Below the pieces are notes generated by a model. The model was not told where the DNA came from, searched no databases, and saw only the letters and a list, made by a program, of their open reading frames with translations. A stretch of DNA of 64,000 bases, from the NCBI GenBank assembly GCA_028673005.1, contig CM054114.1, forward strand, positions 14,695,516 to 14,759,515. Reading direction: 5' to 3'. This DNA is from Tanypteryx hageni (taxonomy: Eukaryota > Arthropoda > Insecta > Odonata > Petaluridae). Position numbers and translations under genes: made by a program. This document shows, in pieces, positions 1 through 11,356 of the stretch; the first letter of the stretch is position 1; each line of letters starts with the position of its first letter.

Positions 1-545
1 GTAGTAATTTACTACTCCTTCGGTTATCTAAGCATTCCGTTATTAGAAATTTCATTCACTTCGATGAATCGCTTCGAGTTATAATTTAAGAATTCAGTAA
101 ATCGAGTAATGCCTACACATAGGTAATTGTAAAATCGACCTAACTAAACAAGCAACCAATGCGTAAGATTAGTAACCCAGTATCGAGATACACCATCTTT
201 ATTCCCGGATCGCTGACTCATGTTGGCATTCAAGTCGAGCGTGACTGGCGGAAATACGACTAAATAACTCATCCTCGAAAAAGAGGCTGCGGATTCGTAT
301 CTTACGGAGCAGACTGACGCTTTTGATTCTGAATTTTATAGCTGATAACACGGATTTAATTAGCAAATGAATTTTCACATCAGGATAATAAAATAAAGAG
401 AAAGCTATACAGACGTAGTTAGATACATGCCAAAGAAAGAGAGAGAGAGAGGGAAAGAGACACATTTAAAAAGTTGCCTTTTTAAGATTTAAATTCGCCG
501 CATAAACAAAGGAATGTTAATGTTACATTAGAATACGGTGATCAA
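1..545. other. Unannotated AT-rich sequence
   Basis: I see no gene, repeat terminus or RNA. The only reading frame of note (199-465, minus) is a chance frame with no recognisable domain. Confidence 0.5.
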
Positions 546-835
546 CCGCCACAAATTTGGAGGGACAGTCCCTCATTTTCATCACTCGTCCCGCCCTGTT
601 AAATGTCACAACTTGTGTTCCGCTTTATGAAAAACTTTAATTAATATCTCAAATTGTCATTTAAAACATTCGGAACACCCTCATTGGTAGCACCAAACTA
701 TGTATCTGATATCTACTGCATCTATCTAAGGCTGACTCATCAATAAATGCACCACCAACAAGCCACTGCAATCTGTCCCTCCTTATAGTCGGCAAATATT
801 TGAAAATGTCCCTCCTTGGCTTCCTGAAAACCTTA
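546..835. repeat. Possible degraded transposon with inverted GGAGGGAC motifs
   Basis: The left side has 'ttggagggacagtccctc' (about 554-571). The right side has 'tctgtccctcc' (about 772-782) and 'tgtccctcc' (about 808-816), so the GGAGGGAC motif occurs inverted about 230 bp apart. This suggests the terminal regions of a small DNA transposon. I could not find a matching target-site duplication or clean ends, so the call is weak. Confidence 0.2.
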
Positions 836-1680
836 CGATTAGAACAATAGGCTAATAATGTTAGGGACTTTGGTTTTGTTGGATATATAACATTCGATGA
901 GGCCTTCGTTTGAATTCAGCTTAGAGAAAGGGGTCAAAGGGATTGGGTTGGTAGGTAGAAAGCAATTAGGCTGACGCGCTTATGAAAGGGCCTCGTCCCG
1001 GACGACAAAAGAACAAAAGGCAGAGCGGATTCGAGGGATCGAACCACTATGTGTGTATGTGCGTGCGAGATGCAGTGGTAGCAGTTAGGAGGGAGGAGGA
1101 AGTGAGGCCGAAGGAGAAAACGAAGAAAGAAAAAAAAACAAAAATAACAGCGTGTTTCAGGGGGAGCACACATTAGGAGGTGTTATGGGTCCCCTTTAAA
1201 GACAAATATCAAAAATTTACTTATAAAAACCGAGTAAACATATACGAATAACTCATTGGCTCATGAATTTTCGTTATATAATTCATCGCTTTGTTGATTT
1301 AAAACCTTACCATACATTACTCCTATTTTGAGATGCAAATATATTTTTAAATTCGTTTTCCTTTTCAGTGGTAATATCTACGGTTTACCATTCTGCAACT
1401 GAATTTAAAAAGTCGTGATAAGTTTAGTAGTTAGCAAACGAAACAAATGAATATTTTAAAAATCTTCGACTAAAATCGTTTTGACTGATAATAGGATTTC
1501 ACACTTATGGTAATAACGTTTATTAATCCATTAACATTTTGTTTTTAGGATTTAAACAAATAAATTATAAAAGAAAAACTTAGTTATGGTAGGTAGTGTG
1601 TTAAAAAGTTAATGCACGGTATTAACTCGCATATGTTCTTTTGGTTGGACAAATTATTGAGAATTTGCACCCATTTCCTA
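836..1680. other. Unannotated sequence with a purine-rich stretch
   Basis: A purine-rich stretch lies at about 1090-1150. A B-box-like 'ggatcgaacc' (reverse of GGTTCGATCC) sits near 1037-1046, but no A box or SINE body could be defined around it. No gene is visible; small frames on both strands at 934-1176 reflect base composition only. Confidence 0.4.
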
Positions 1681-2090
1681 GAGACAGACAGACAAACGAC
1701 TTTATTAGGGCGAAATTGAGACTATAAAGTTCCTTCTTACATTTAACCCTTTCGTCATATAAGTAATTACAATATTTACAAAATAAGAGGAATTAATTAC
1801 ATACAGATTTTAACCAAATACAAATTAATTACAAGTTAATATATTTGTTAGTAGATAACAGAGCATTACCAAAGAATGTTAGTTTTGTGGGTCATAAAAA
1901 ACTGTGTATCGGTTATGTTTTAACACAGAAAAATTCCCACTGCGGAAAACACCTACGAAGAGAAGAGAGGTGTAAAAAACCGCGAAAATTTCTAAAATAG
2001 TTCAGGGGAAGGAAAAAAAATCAATAATATGAGAAACAGAGGAAAAAAAACATTCATAAATACAAACATATGTACATACATTTATATCCA
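1681..2090 (-). mobile_element. 5'-truncated non-LTR 3' end, copy 1
   Basis: On the minus strand this reads as a retrotransposon 3' end: a conserved stretch ending in 'gccctaataaagtcg', followed by a short (GTCT)n tail seen on the plus strand as 'agacagacagac' (1683-1694). The block 1698-1752, which holds the inverted polyadenylation-like signal TTTATT, 'gggcgaaattgagact' and 'taaccctttcgtcat', matches copies at 3960, 8170 and 28680. Similarity to the copy at 3948 continues upstream, for example 'ggaaaacacc' in both. There is no coding sequence left, so the copy is strongly 5'-truncated. A polypurine block begins just beyond its 5' side (2094). Confidence 0.6.
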
Positions 2091-2330
2091 TATGAGGGAG
2101 GGGGGGTGAGAGGGGAACAGGGATTGTAGGGTAAGGTATGCCTGGGAGATTACATCGTCATTATGGTACAGGATACAGAGAGGGAATGTGTGAGCGAGTT
2201 CAGCAGGGCAATGTAGCTGGATGGACTAGATTTTCTCAGGAGAGGAGGCATTGGAGGCAAAGAGAAGCGATAGCAGGAGACAAGGAAAAGGCAACGCAGC
2301 GTGGGAAGATTCGCCCATGAAGAGAGCGAC
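2091..2330. repeat. Polypurine-rich tract
   Basis: G/A-rich on the plus strand ('gagggagggggggtgagagg' at 2094-2113 and onward). The overlapping small reading frames are composition artefacts. Confidence 0.6.
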
Positions 2331-3859
2331 AAATCACGCCGCCGGTAGAATGCTAAAAAGCACAAAGCACCAGATTACGCCATTGTGACGCTTCTGAAAC
2401 ACCCTTTCACCGATTAACCGCTCAATAAAACATAAAAAGTGCGATTTAAAAAATAAAGAAGACTTGTGGAAGCGGATCATTGGATAAGGTGATATAACAT
2501 TCAATAATAGAGATGACATACTCCGGCGAGGATAATTCCAAGTGTACTCACTTAGGCGAATGAATATTCAACTCGCCCACCAGATGCTATATAAAGACAT
2601 CAAAGTTGACCTTAATTTAAATTTAAACCTTCGACATCATATATCTTCACGATTTCGTGCACTTGCTTACAGCTGCGAAAGACTTCTTCGTCCGTTTAAG
2701 GAGATGCAAGCATCACGTTCCTTTTACGACTGGATTTTCTTATGGGAAGTTATCCAGAGATGTAAGCATATTGATACGACAATTACAAATAAGTGGACGC
2801 TACATTTACGTTAATAAATTATTTCATGATGTATGAAATTCGCGCTAGTTCTTTTCCGACGTTAAAAAAATCCCTTCGGCGTAAAAGATTAACAAATTCG
2901 CAATCTATTAGAAAGAAAGCTGTTATTTAGATGCACCTAATAACGCATTTGCTCGACTATAGGGCGACCTCGAATATAAGGCGATCCGCTATTTCAGAAT
3001 CCACGCGACAGAAAACATTTTTCGGGTTATTGATACTGACTTTTTTATTTCAAAACATCTGATCGATTTACACTTAATTTCCAGAGTAAATATAATTCTG
3101 CGATAAGGTTAACGAATAATCACGATAAAACAAGTACCTTTATTGGCTTCCAGTGATCCACATTACATTATTAGTTTTATTTCTTAAAACGTTTAATACG
3201 GGACGAAGACAAGCGTTGGCTCTAATGCAGGAGAAATTTGGCAGCTGTGCGCGCCATAAGCATAATACCGTCTTCTAAGAGTGGAATAAATAATAGAACA
3301 GACATGATAAAAATTATAATAAAAATGATTGAATTTTATTGGGGGTTAGAGGGAGAGAAGGAATAGAAGATATATTTGGTTGAATTATAAGGCGAGCGTG
3401 AATTTTTCGACTTACATTTTAGAAAAAAACATCATATAATCGAGAAAATACTGTATTCCGAGACAGAAATACTATATGCGTCTCTGTAGCCTTCATAAAC
3501 GGTTCACTTTCGCTGGTTAGTCGTCATATTATACGCCATGATCTTTTGGATTTCATCGGAAGAGTAAGTCAAGTTTCGTTTCCAGTGAAAGAGGGACGGC
3601 GGAGGTAGAGGAAGAAATAGCCCGTCGTGAAATCCTCACCCTCGTCAATTAACGCGTCGATTGCGGAGGCGCCCTTGAAACCTTATCCGCAGACAAGACG
3701 TTCATTATCTCGTCCCCTGAGGACGCCGCTCAATCCACTCGGTGATTTCGCCAATCCATCAAGGAAGACGCGAAGTATTGCGCCCGTCCGATAACTTCAT
3801 CTCGATTTTTCACTGCAGTGAGGAGAGGGTGCGAGGCCACGTGGGGCTAATCGCGAGAT
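2331..3859. other. Unannotated sequence; GC-richer patch at about 3590-3850
   Basis: No gene or repeat family could be recognised. The patch at about 3590-3850 is clearly richer in G+C and CpG than its AT-rich surroundings and has no sustained reading frame. It could be a conserved noncoding element or the remains of an old repeat; nothing in the sequence decides this. Confidence 0.35.
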
Positions 3860-3947
3860 GGAAAGGGAAATTAAGTCTGGCAGGTGGAGAGAGGGTGGGA
3901 GAGGTGGAGATGGGAAGGAGATGGAGGGGTGAGGAGGTGAGGGGGAA
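3860..3947. repeat. Polypurine tract flanking non-LTR copy 2
   Basis: Runs such as 'gagagagggtgggagaggtg' make up this tract. It abuts the (CAAT)n-type tail of the retroelement copy that follows. Confidence 0.6.
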
Positions 3948-4360
3948 GATTGATTGATGTGGTCTTTATTTGGGGCGAGATTGAAGCTAAGAAGTCCCAT
4001 CTTCTACCTAACCCCTCGCCATAAAACATATACAATAATAAATAGAACGTTAGCAATGTAAATACAAGTAACAATAAAAATACAAGTATTGGAAAAGAAA
4101 AGATGTAATTTTGTGGGGAAAAGTAAGGACTGCTGAATAATGAAATCCATTTAAAAAACCCTCTGAAGGAAAACACCCACATAAGAAGGGGGGTGGGTGA
4201 GAAACCTGCGAAACCTACTGAGATTCACTAAAGACATCAATAAATGAAATTTAGAACAAAAGATAAATAAATAAAAATCTTAAAGTTATAGATCAGGAAA
4301 AATTTGGCACAACACGAATAGATCATTGATAAAATAAATATATAAAAATGACAAAATGAA
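3948..4360 (-). mobile_element. 5'-truncated non-LTR 3' end, copy 2
   Basis: On the minus strand the element ends 'cgccccaaataaagacc', followed by a (TCAA)n-like tail seen on the plus strand as 'ttgattgatg' (3950-3959). It shares the block 'tctttatttggggc' plus 'ccatcttctacctaaccc' with the copy at 8154, and a longer stretch with copy 1 at 1681 (both include the 'ggaaaacacc' segment, here about 4169). The body is AT-rich and carries no reading frame. It lies between two polypurine tracts (3860-3947 and 4385-4605). Confidence 0.6.
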
Positions 4361-4384
4361 TAGATATTAACATTGTTATGACTA

Positions 4385-4605
4385 AACAAACAAAAGAGGA
4401 GGTGGAGGGTGGTGGAGAGGGAAAGAGCTGCGCGATCCAGAAAAAAAAAGAGGAAGAGCCGGAGGGGAAGGTGGGAGAAAGGAGGGAGGGAGGAGGGAGG
4501 GAGGGAGGAGGGAGGAGGAGGGAGGGAGGGAGGAGGGAGGGAGGAGGGAGGGAGGAGGGAGGGAGGAGGGAGAGAAAAGGGAGGGAGAGGAAGAGAGGAG
4601 AGGGT
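4385..4605. repeat. GGAGGGAGG minisatellite, G-quadruplex-prone
   Basis: Tandem, imperfect GGAGGGAGGGAGGAGGG units, densest at about 4478-4572. Four or more closely spaced GGG runs recur, which is the pattern of G-quadruplex-forming DNA. Reading frames of 109-188 residues on both strands are low-complexity shadows of this repeat. Confidence 0.8.
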
Positions 4606-7041
4606 GACTTCACCCGGTTTCGAACACGGTCGCGTGCACGGACCAATGGACGGGAGTCGTGCGCTGCGCACGTCCCCCGTGACGTGTGTCGCAAGGGAAG
4701 TGACTGATGGGGATGGATGCGGGTGTGGGCAGAGTCGGGTGTCGGAAAAATACGGCTGCTTTTCACAGAATACGCTTTTATTCACGACGCCGCCACTCCG
4801 CACGCACGAAATTAATTATGGATTTTTTTAGCTCCCTTCGGAGACGGAGAACAATTCTCTTGCAGGTTCATTACGAATAAAAGGTGAACGTAAAAAGGGA
4901 TCTTTAAAATCTATTGTTTTTGTACATGGAGACGGCAGCGCAGCAGATGTTGACGTAAATTGCTTCTTATCGTGTCGGTGATACGATAATAAAATCCCTT
5001 AAAGTTAGTCAGAAATGAAACAATATTATTTTCTCAGTTGACATTGGCAATTCTTTAAGCATGTTAAGTATAGATAGTGTTTACGCAAATAAATAGGAGA
5101 GAGAAGAGAATTATATATTTCTTGTGTACAACAGCCGAAAATATAAGTCTACGTATCAAAATGGAGTCTGCCTAAATATATGATTACTGTGAACGCCGTA
5201 TAATGTTAACAATTTTGTTGGAACCAATTTGATTACATTACCTTATTTATAGCTGTTTAGTCCGGAAGTAATTTAAAACATTTTATAATCATAGATATAT
5301 TTCTCTGTTTCTTTTCAAGTCCGTTTTACACTTCCATAAGAAAGTCATCGATTAAATAATTAAAATTGAAGAACACTGAAAAAATCTTCAACGAAACATT
5401 AACTAAGTTACAGCTAATAACGGTTACCTTAGCACCCGTAATAACTGGCAAACGAGTTAAGCCTTTGCGCTTCCAAATTATTCAATTTAAACTCAGCGAG
5501 AAGGTTGGATGTAGCACGCATTAGCCGCAAGATGGCAGGGCGGGGCAAGGTGACGTAAAAGCGCAGTTTTGAGAGGAGATAAAATTACGGAATTATCCGC
5601 CCACTAACCTTCCGGCGCATACGAAAGGGAGTAATGCGGTAAAAAAAATCACGAGACCACCATCATATTCATTCCTCTAGGCACGAGCGCTTCTTGGAAG
5701 ACGGAAGGGGGTTGTTTACGAATTACGCATTCATTTGTTTTTTCCTTTGATTTTTCCCCTCCGACGAGACGGCAGAGGGCGGTAATTTTAAGAAAGCGGC
5801 GTGACTAACACGGGAGCCGGTTTGAATCGAATGAAAGACGTGGATCTCCTGTTATGGGAGCGGAAATTGGGAAGAGCCAAAGTATGCGTTGGCGAGCATC
5901 GCTTTCATCATTATTCGACACGAGCGCCATTGGAGATCGATAGGTGCACTCCTGTAGCCATTATGCATTAAAAAGAGCTAAATTCATTTCACGCCACGTG
6001 TTATAAGCCATGCGAAAAAGCATAACTACATAGAGGCAAATGAAAATGCCCGTCACATAATTTTTAAAAATCTATACAAATACCGTAATCAGAGACGTAA
6101 CAGAAATACGGCGTCTATGGAAAAAATTTAGGAAACACCTATGTACATTATTATTTTTCCTGCATTTTAATGGAGAATAGTAGCATTTTATTAAGAGTAA
6201 ATTTAACATTTAAGTATTAACTTAATACTTATTTAAAATAAACTTTTGGCATGTTTTGCGGAAGTTTGGCGCGTTTTGCGGCAGGCGCCTATGGCAAATG
6301 CCATAATATTATTAGTGTACTGCGTGCACTTTTTTCCCCAAAATGTCGGTAAGAAAAAGTGACTGCGCGTCTTACATAAGGATTGCGAGTTTCGATAGTA
6401 AATTCACTGCAAAGAGCTTGCGTCTACGTTTATACTCGCAGAAGACGAAGAATTCTACGACTCATACGCGAGGACCTCGTTTGAGTGAAGGGGAATCGGT
6501 GAAGAAGCAGACCTATATTTTTATTTCAGATATAAACTTATTCCGGCACGAATTTATTTATTTTTGCCTCCGAACCTGCCCAGAAATAGGTATGCGCGCG
6601 GTACACGAGCACATTGGACAAACTTTCTCATATACCACCTGTGAATCTGGTCTCACTGCACTCTTTCCTCATTGGAAGAAATTCCTACTGCTACGAAAAC
6701 AACAAAACCGCAGAAAACGTATTCTGCACCTAATTGGTAATAACGCATTGGCTACCTCATATACTACGTATGTGACAATCAAAATTGATAAAGAGTTATA
6801 CCATAAATAAATACCATGTATTACGTGACGTGGCAAAGCCACATAGGCATTATTGCTGGACGGAGACTGTTGCATGACGTCAGAGGACTGGGGAGACCTG
6901 GACGTACAAATTGATATATTTATTGCCACTGAAAGCTATATAGTTATTTTTCAGAAATATAGCTTATGTAACATTGTATATAACTCAATGCTTTACAACT
7001 GAGAGAATTTTAATCAAAATCTATAGAGACATTAAACGGAC
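4606..7041. other. Unannotated, mostly AT-rich sequence
   Basis: A B-box-like 'ggtttcgaacacgg' lies near 4617-4630. A GC- and CpG-richer patch covers about 5510-5960. A 155-codon frame at 6343-6810 (+) begins after 'ccccaaaatg', but it has no recognisable domain, and the composition does not change at its ends. I do not call it a gene. Nothing else was recognised. Confidence 0.35.
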
Positions 7042-7197
7042 GATTTATGAAAAACAACCGGAATAAACTAACATTCATTGTTGTGCTATAACGTTCATCT
7101 TTTCAAAATTTCTATTCTGGATTTATGAAAAACAACCGGAATAAACTAACATTCATTGTTGTGCTATAACTTTCATCTTTTCAAAATTTCTATTCTG
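7042..7197. repeat. Recent tandem duplication, 2 x 78 bp
   Basis: Units 7042-7119 and 7120-7197 both start 'gatttatgaaaaacaaccgg' and differ at one position by eye ('taacgttc' versus 'taactttc'). Such near-identity in otherwise unique sequence points to a recent slippage or unequal-exchange event, or to a collapsed or duplicated assembly join. Confidence 0.92.
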
Positions 7198-7915
7198 GAT
7201 AGGTCTGAATGCGAAACAACATTCGATTTCGTAGAACCGTTTAAGATCTAGAGCCACGCACAGACGAAGAGACGGCACGGTAAAAACAACTTTTTTTTAA
7301 CTCAGGGAAACCTAAAACGTCAAAATATCGCAGTGCCTTTTTTCACGATTACAATACTTTCTCTAAATGAGAAAGTAGAAATCAATTTCGCTCCAACTCA
7401 CTCGATAATTAAAATTCATTTTTCACCGACAGAATTGGTGTTTATGGTGGGGAATTTTTTAAACCGGTATATAAGCCATAAATAACAAATTGGAGGAATT
7501 ATTAACCAGCGGGTATTTGTCTCAGTTTTAGATGGGCTCAATCGAGATTCACAAAGTTTCCATTTTTCGCTACTCTTGTCAGAGCAAGCTCGCACAATCG
7601 AAATTGTTTTCGATACTTCGCCAGGGAATTGTCTCTCGTTTGCCGAATCCTCTTGCTTAACGGATCCCCTTGAAAAAGCTTGTTAATTCAGATAGAGCTA
7701 ATCCAATCGGACAATGTTGAAAAATCATTCGGATTCGATCCGACGTAAATGGTGTTGGATGCGGCTGGCGCAGGCATTATATACAAGATATTTCGAACGT
7801 TTTCTTTCGAACCGCAAGGCGAAAGAAGAAGGAAAAAAAGCTTTGCGTGACGAATAAATTTATGTTGATGGGAGGACGGCGCATTCCTCTCGGTATAAGC
7901 TCGTGTGTGACAGTG
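7198..7915. other. Unannotated sequence
   Basis: AT-rich, with no gene, RNA or repeat terminus recognised. Confidence 0.4.
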
Positions 7916-8153
7916 ATGGAGTGAGAAAAGGAGGAGAGGAGAGGTAGAGAGTGATGCGAAGAGAGGGGAGAGGGGAATGGGAAAGGGTTGAAGTGAGGGG
8001 GAGGGGGTGGAGGTGAAGGATGAAGAGATAGGGGAGAGGGGATGGAGGGAGGGGGGGGGGCGGATGAAAATAACGGATAGGGGATGAAAGGGGGAGGGGG
8101 ATGGAGAAAGAGGGAGGAGGGATGAAGAGAAGGGAGAGGGGATGAATGGGGGA
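7916..8153. repeat. Polypurine tract (left flank of non-LTR copy 3)
   Basis: Almost pure G/A on the plus strand, including 'gagggagggggggggg' at about 8046-8060. It continues as the same kind of purine sequence after the retroelement copy (from about 8305). Confidence 0.75.
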
Positions 8154-8300
8154 AGATTAGATTAGATATGATCTTTATTTGGGGCTAGAATGAGACTAGG
8201 AAGTCTCATCTTCCACCTAACCCCTTGTCATGATACAAATATAATAATACATTCAAGAACTAACAATAATATAATAATAATATTACAATAATTGTAAAAA
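8154..8300 (-). mobile_element. 5'-truncated non-LTR 3' end, copy 3
   Basis: On the minus strand it ends 'ccccaaataaagatcatat', followed by an (AATCT)n tail seen as 'agattagattagata' (8155-8169). The core 'tctttatttggggct', 'tctcatcttccacc' and 'taaccccttgtcat' matches the copy at 3948 closely. It is inserted inside a polypurine tract that runs on both sides, so this copy marks a purine-tract insertion most clearly. No coding sequence remains. Confidence 0.65.
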
Positions 8301-8460
8301 GATAATAATTGAGGGAGAGAGGATGAAGAGAGGAAGAGAGGGGATGAAGATAGGAAGAGAGGAGAAGGGGGATGTAGAGAAGGGAGGGGGAGGGTGGTTG
8401 AAGGGAGGGGGAGGGAGGTTGAAGGGAGGGAGAGTGGAGAGAGGGGGCGAGAGAAGGGGG
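8301..8460. repeat. Polypurine minisatellite (right flank of copy 3)
   Basis: Imperfect tandem units such as 'gggagggggaggg' alternating with 'ggttgaag' (about 8385-8430), preceded by 'gaagagaggaagagag' repeats. The reading frames on the opposite strand are low-complexity artefacts. Confidence 0.7.
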
Positions 8461-8774
8461 CGTGAAAGATCGGCAGAAAGGGTGTGACGAACGAGATACG
8501 ACTCCTTAACAAACCATTCAAAAGGAATCATCTTAGCCTCAAGACCCGAAAGACCAATCAACTCGGAACCATGTGGTTTAGCCTCTTAAGGAGAGTGATT
8601 TGGGAGAAGGGTAAGGCAGACGGGAAGAGGAGAGAGGGAAAGAAGTGCAGAGAGAGAGAGTTTGAGAGGTGAGTCGAGAGAGTCGTCGCATGGCGAAGGA
8701 TGAGATACGATATTCGATGAAAGAAGTCTAGAAATAATGCTACTCCAAAACAAGCAATAAGCACGCATGCAATT

Positions 8775-8998
8775 CAAGAACAAAGCATTTGAAAAGTACG
8801 TACTTGTCTCGGATATCTCCAATAGCCATAGCAAGGTTGTAAAAACCAGATGCGCATTTCGGCTACAAAGCAACCACTGAATTTTCGGTCAATTACCACT
8901 GAAGACGGCTGTTTTGTAGCCGAAATTCGTATGTTTTTTACAACCTTGTTGTGACTATTGGAGATACCTGAGACGTATTATTTAAATGCTTGTTCTTG
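8775..8998. mobile_element. 224-bp foldback/MITE-like hairpin element
   Basis: The outer ends are complementary: 'caagaacaaagcattt' at 8775 and 'aaatgcttgttcttg' ending at 8998. The arms are roughly 95 bp each and include 'tctccaatagccatagcaag' on the left, its near-complement 'cttgttgtgactattggaga' on the right, and inward 'tttcggctacaaagc' against 'gttttgtagccgaaa'. The loop is about 25-35 bp. No reading frame and no clear target duplication are visible. The motif 'cggctacaaagcagcc' recurs at about 60987, which suggests a dispersed family. Confidence 0.7.
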
Positions 8999-9244
8999 AT
9001 TTTTTTTCAGCCATAAGACGAACTCGATAGTTCCCTGTTACGAATGCAACGTCTATAAGTATATTTATCTTTTGCACTATTTACAATAGAAAAAATATAT
9101 CTTTGTTATAGATACTTAAACTTTAATTCATCTCTAACTTATGTAATAGAGAAATACGAGAATTATGGCCCTCGTCTTAATATTAAAAATACAAAACAGG
9201 TATGTAAGTCTCTAATAGCTATAAAAAGGTTACTAAGACGTTAA

Positions 9245-9415
9245 TTTGTTCATTTATTTTTTATAAACAGCACTTTATGGCCTTTTACAATGAGCGCAAC
9301 AACAGCAACAAAGGCGAACACGACCATACCCTCGGCAGGATTCGAATTGGGAGCTAGAAACGAGGTGTACCAAGGCCTACTGCCATTTGACACTTGAGGA
9401 GACCGGAGTAATTAC
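9245..9415 (-). mobile_element. tRNA-derived SINE
   Basis: On the minus strand the head contains 'tggcagtaggccttgg' (A-box-like) and 'cccaattcgaatcctgcc' (B-box-like, about 9335-9352) with tRNA-like spacing. These are followed by a body and an AT-rich tail that reads 'aaaaaataaatgaac' near 9250-9262. The order head, body, A-rich tail is that of a pol III-transcribed SINE. A tRNA cloverleaf cannot be closed, so this is not a tRNA gene. Confidence 0.5.
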
Positions 9416-11284
9416 TTATTTTGTCAGTTTGATTTTTACAAGTTCAAGTTCGAAAATCTTTATTTCTTAATTGAATTACATGACAAATGGAAAAAGTATA
9501 TTGCAAGTTTCTTACAATGGTTATACAATTATTTAGCTCCTGGCTATTTTATCGTATACGTTATTGTTTGATTTTTGTTTTACCCTACATCTATAAGTAC
9601 CTACTTAGTTTTACATAATCATTTTGTGTTTTTCATTCATTTCGTTCCAATTTCTCACGAACAATGCGAATTTTAACGCATATTTCACGCATGCGCAAAA
9701 ACTCGTATTTTTTGTATGTTACGTATTTCCGGCTAAAACTCGGAACAATCTCAAGGACGATATGATTTGGCAGTCCGTAGAAAACGCACTACAAAAGGTC
9801 AGGAACTGCTTACCAAGTGAATGCTGAGCAGATTGATTTCATCAGTAGACGCGGAATTCGATTAGTGTACACAATTACGTGGGCGCAAGTAATTATGACT
9901 ACAAATGGAAGGCAATCGATAAAGCAGCATTTATTTAAGGATTACGTTACCCGAGTGTTCGCTACTTTCTGTTACTATCTGATGATTTCAAATGCATACC
10001 CATTCAAAACAAGAGAAGCTTGTTGAGGGGGCGATGTATAGTATATTTTACTTGGCGCACTATGGCCTACAGCTTTTTATTAGCGTAGTTAATCATTTCC
10101 GAAGCATCAATTCCATATCGAGAAATGCGTGATTTGGTTTTCGGTTCAGTTTTGTCTAATTCGAAGCTGCATTGGTCACCTGGAGTTGAAAGAACATAGA
10201 CAGTCTTTTTACGGAACAAAAAATATCCAATTCAACTTGAATAAGTCAATCGCCTTTGTGACGATAAACATTTAAAGACTGCATGTAAACTTCGCCAGCA
10301 GACATTAGTAGTAGTCGAAAAATTTTTGCCTTCGGGTTTAACAAATTAAATTTACACACTCGGCGTCGAATTTATAAACCAACTTTGCAAAAACCTGTAT
10401 TTAAAACAAATATTTACTCAATTTGAAGATTCCTTCTAAACCTTGAATTCGCTATCATAATATTTCTGTCAATATTTATTCCGTGTTAAACTCACTGCCA
10501 GTTTTCTAAGAAAGTTTGCAAAAGAATGTGGAAAACGGCATTTTAAAGCTTCTTTTCTTCCTACTCAACCGAATTAATTCCTGCGTTAACTAGTAATTTG
10601 CAAATGAAACCGTCGCCCTAGTCGGCCATAAGTATGCCGTTTAAAAGTCGCGCTTGACTCGCTCCGATGGAATTGCCGAGAAGAAAGCGAGATGAGTATC
10701 CAGGAGCCCGGCGACATTACGTAATCATCGCCACAAACATGGAAATGTTGGCTGCCGAGGAGCGTGGAATGGGAGATCATTTAATCGTCGGCCAATCTGG
10801 CATAGTTAATCGTTTCCCACGAATCGGAATAAAGTAACCGCACTGGGTAATGCGGCATCAGCTACGTCATCGGTGGATAATGAAGTACTGTAAAATGTGT
10901 GCAAAGTTGATCGTAACAATAATAATTGGTGTAAAGTAAATATAGATTCAGGGTCGTGGGGATATCCTCAGAGGGAACTTTTCCAGCGGGGGAATTTCGC
11001 CAACGTAACCGCCGTTTGATGATATTGGAGGGCAATTTATCCTGCGCGTGACGACGAGATTTGTAGGACACGAGTTCTAATGCAAATGATAGATGAAGGC
11101 GTGCTCTCGAAATTGACCACACAAAAAATAGCTGTTAAATTCCATTATTTACATTTTATTTATTCTAGAATTTATATTGGAACGAAACGTTGTTTTTCGA
11201 CAATACAAATATTCGAATTTAATGTACGTATTTTAATTTTCTGAATTGCGGTAATATTTAAAAAAATCTGCTTATGCCTGATGA

Positions 11285-11286
<2 letters not shown>
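9416..11286. other. Unannotated sequence; possible noncoding element at 10590-10860
   Basis: The GC-richer patch at about 10590-10860 contains a perfect palindromic octamer-like site 'atttgcaaat' (about 10597) and 'ttaatcg' motifs, but no sustained reading frame. It could be a conserved noncoding or enhancer-like element. The rest is AT-rich with nothing recognised. Confidence 0.3.

Positions 11287-11354
<68 letters not shown>
11287..11354. repeat. (AT)n microsatellite
   Basis: An uninterrupted AT dinucleotide run of about 68 bp. Confidence 0.97.

Positions 11355-11356
<2 letters not shown>

Noticed and set aside
4237..4831. Overlapping frames of 109-188 residues on both strands
   Set aside because: Composition artefacts of the GGAGGG minisatellite.
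6343..6810. 155-codon plus-strand frame
   Set aside because: No recognisable domain, no splice or composition support; length alone is not enough in 64 kb.
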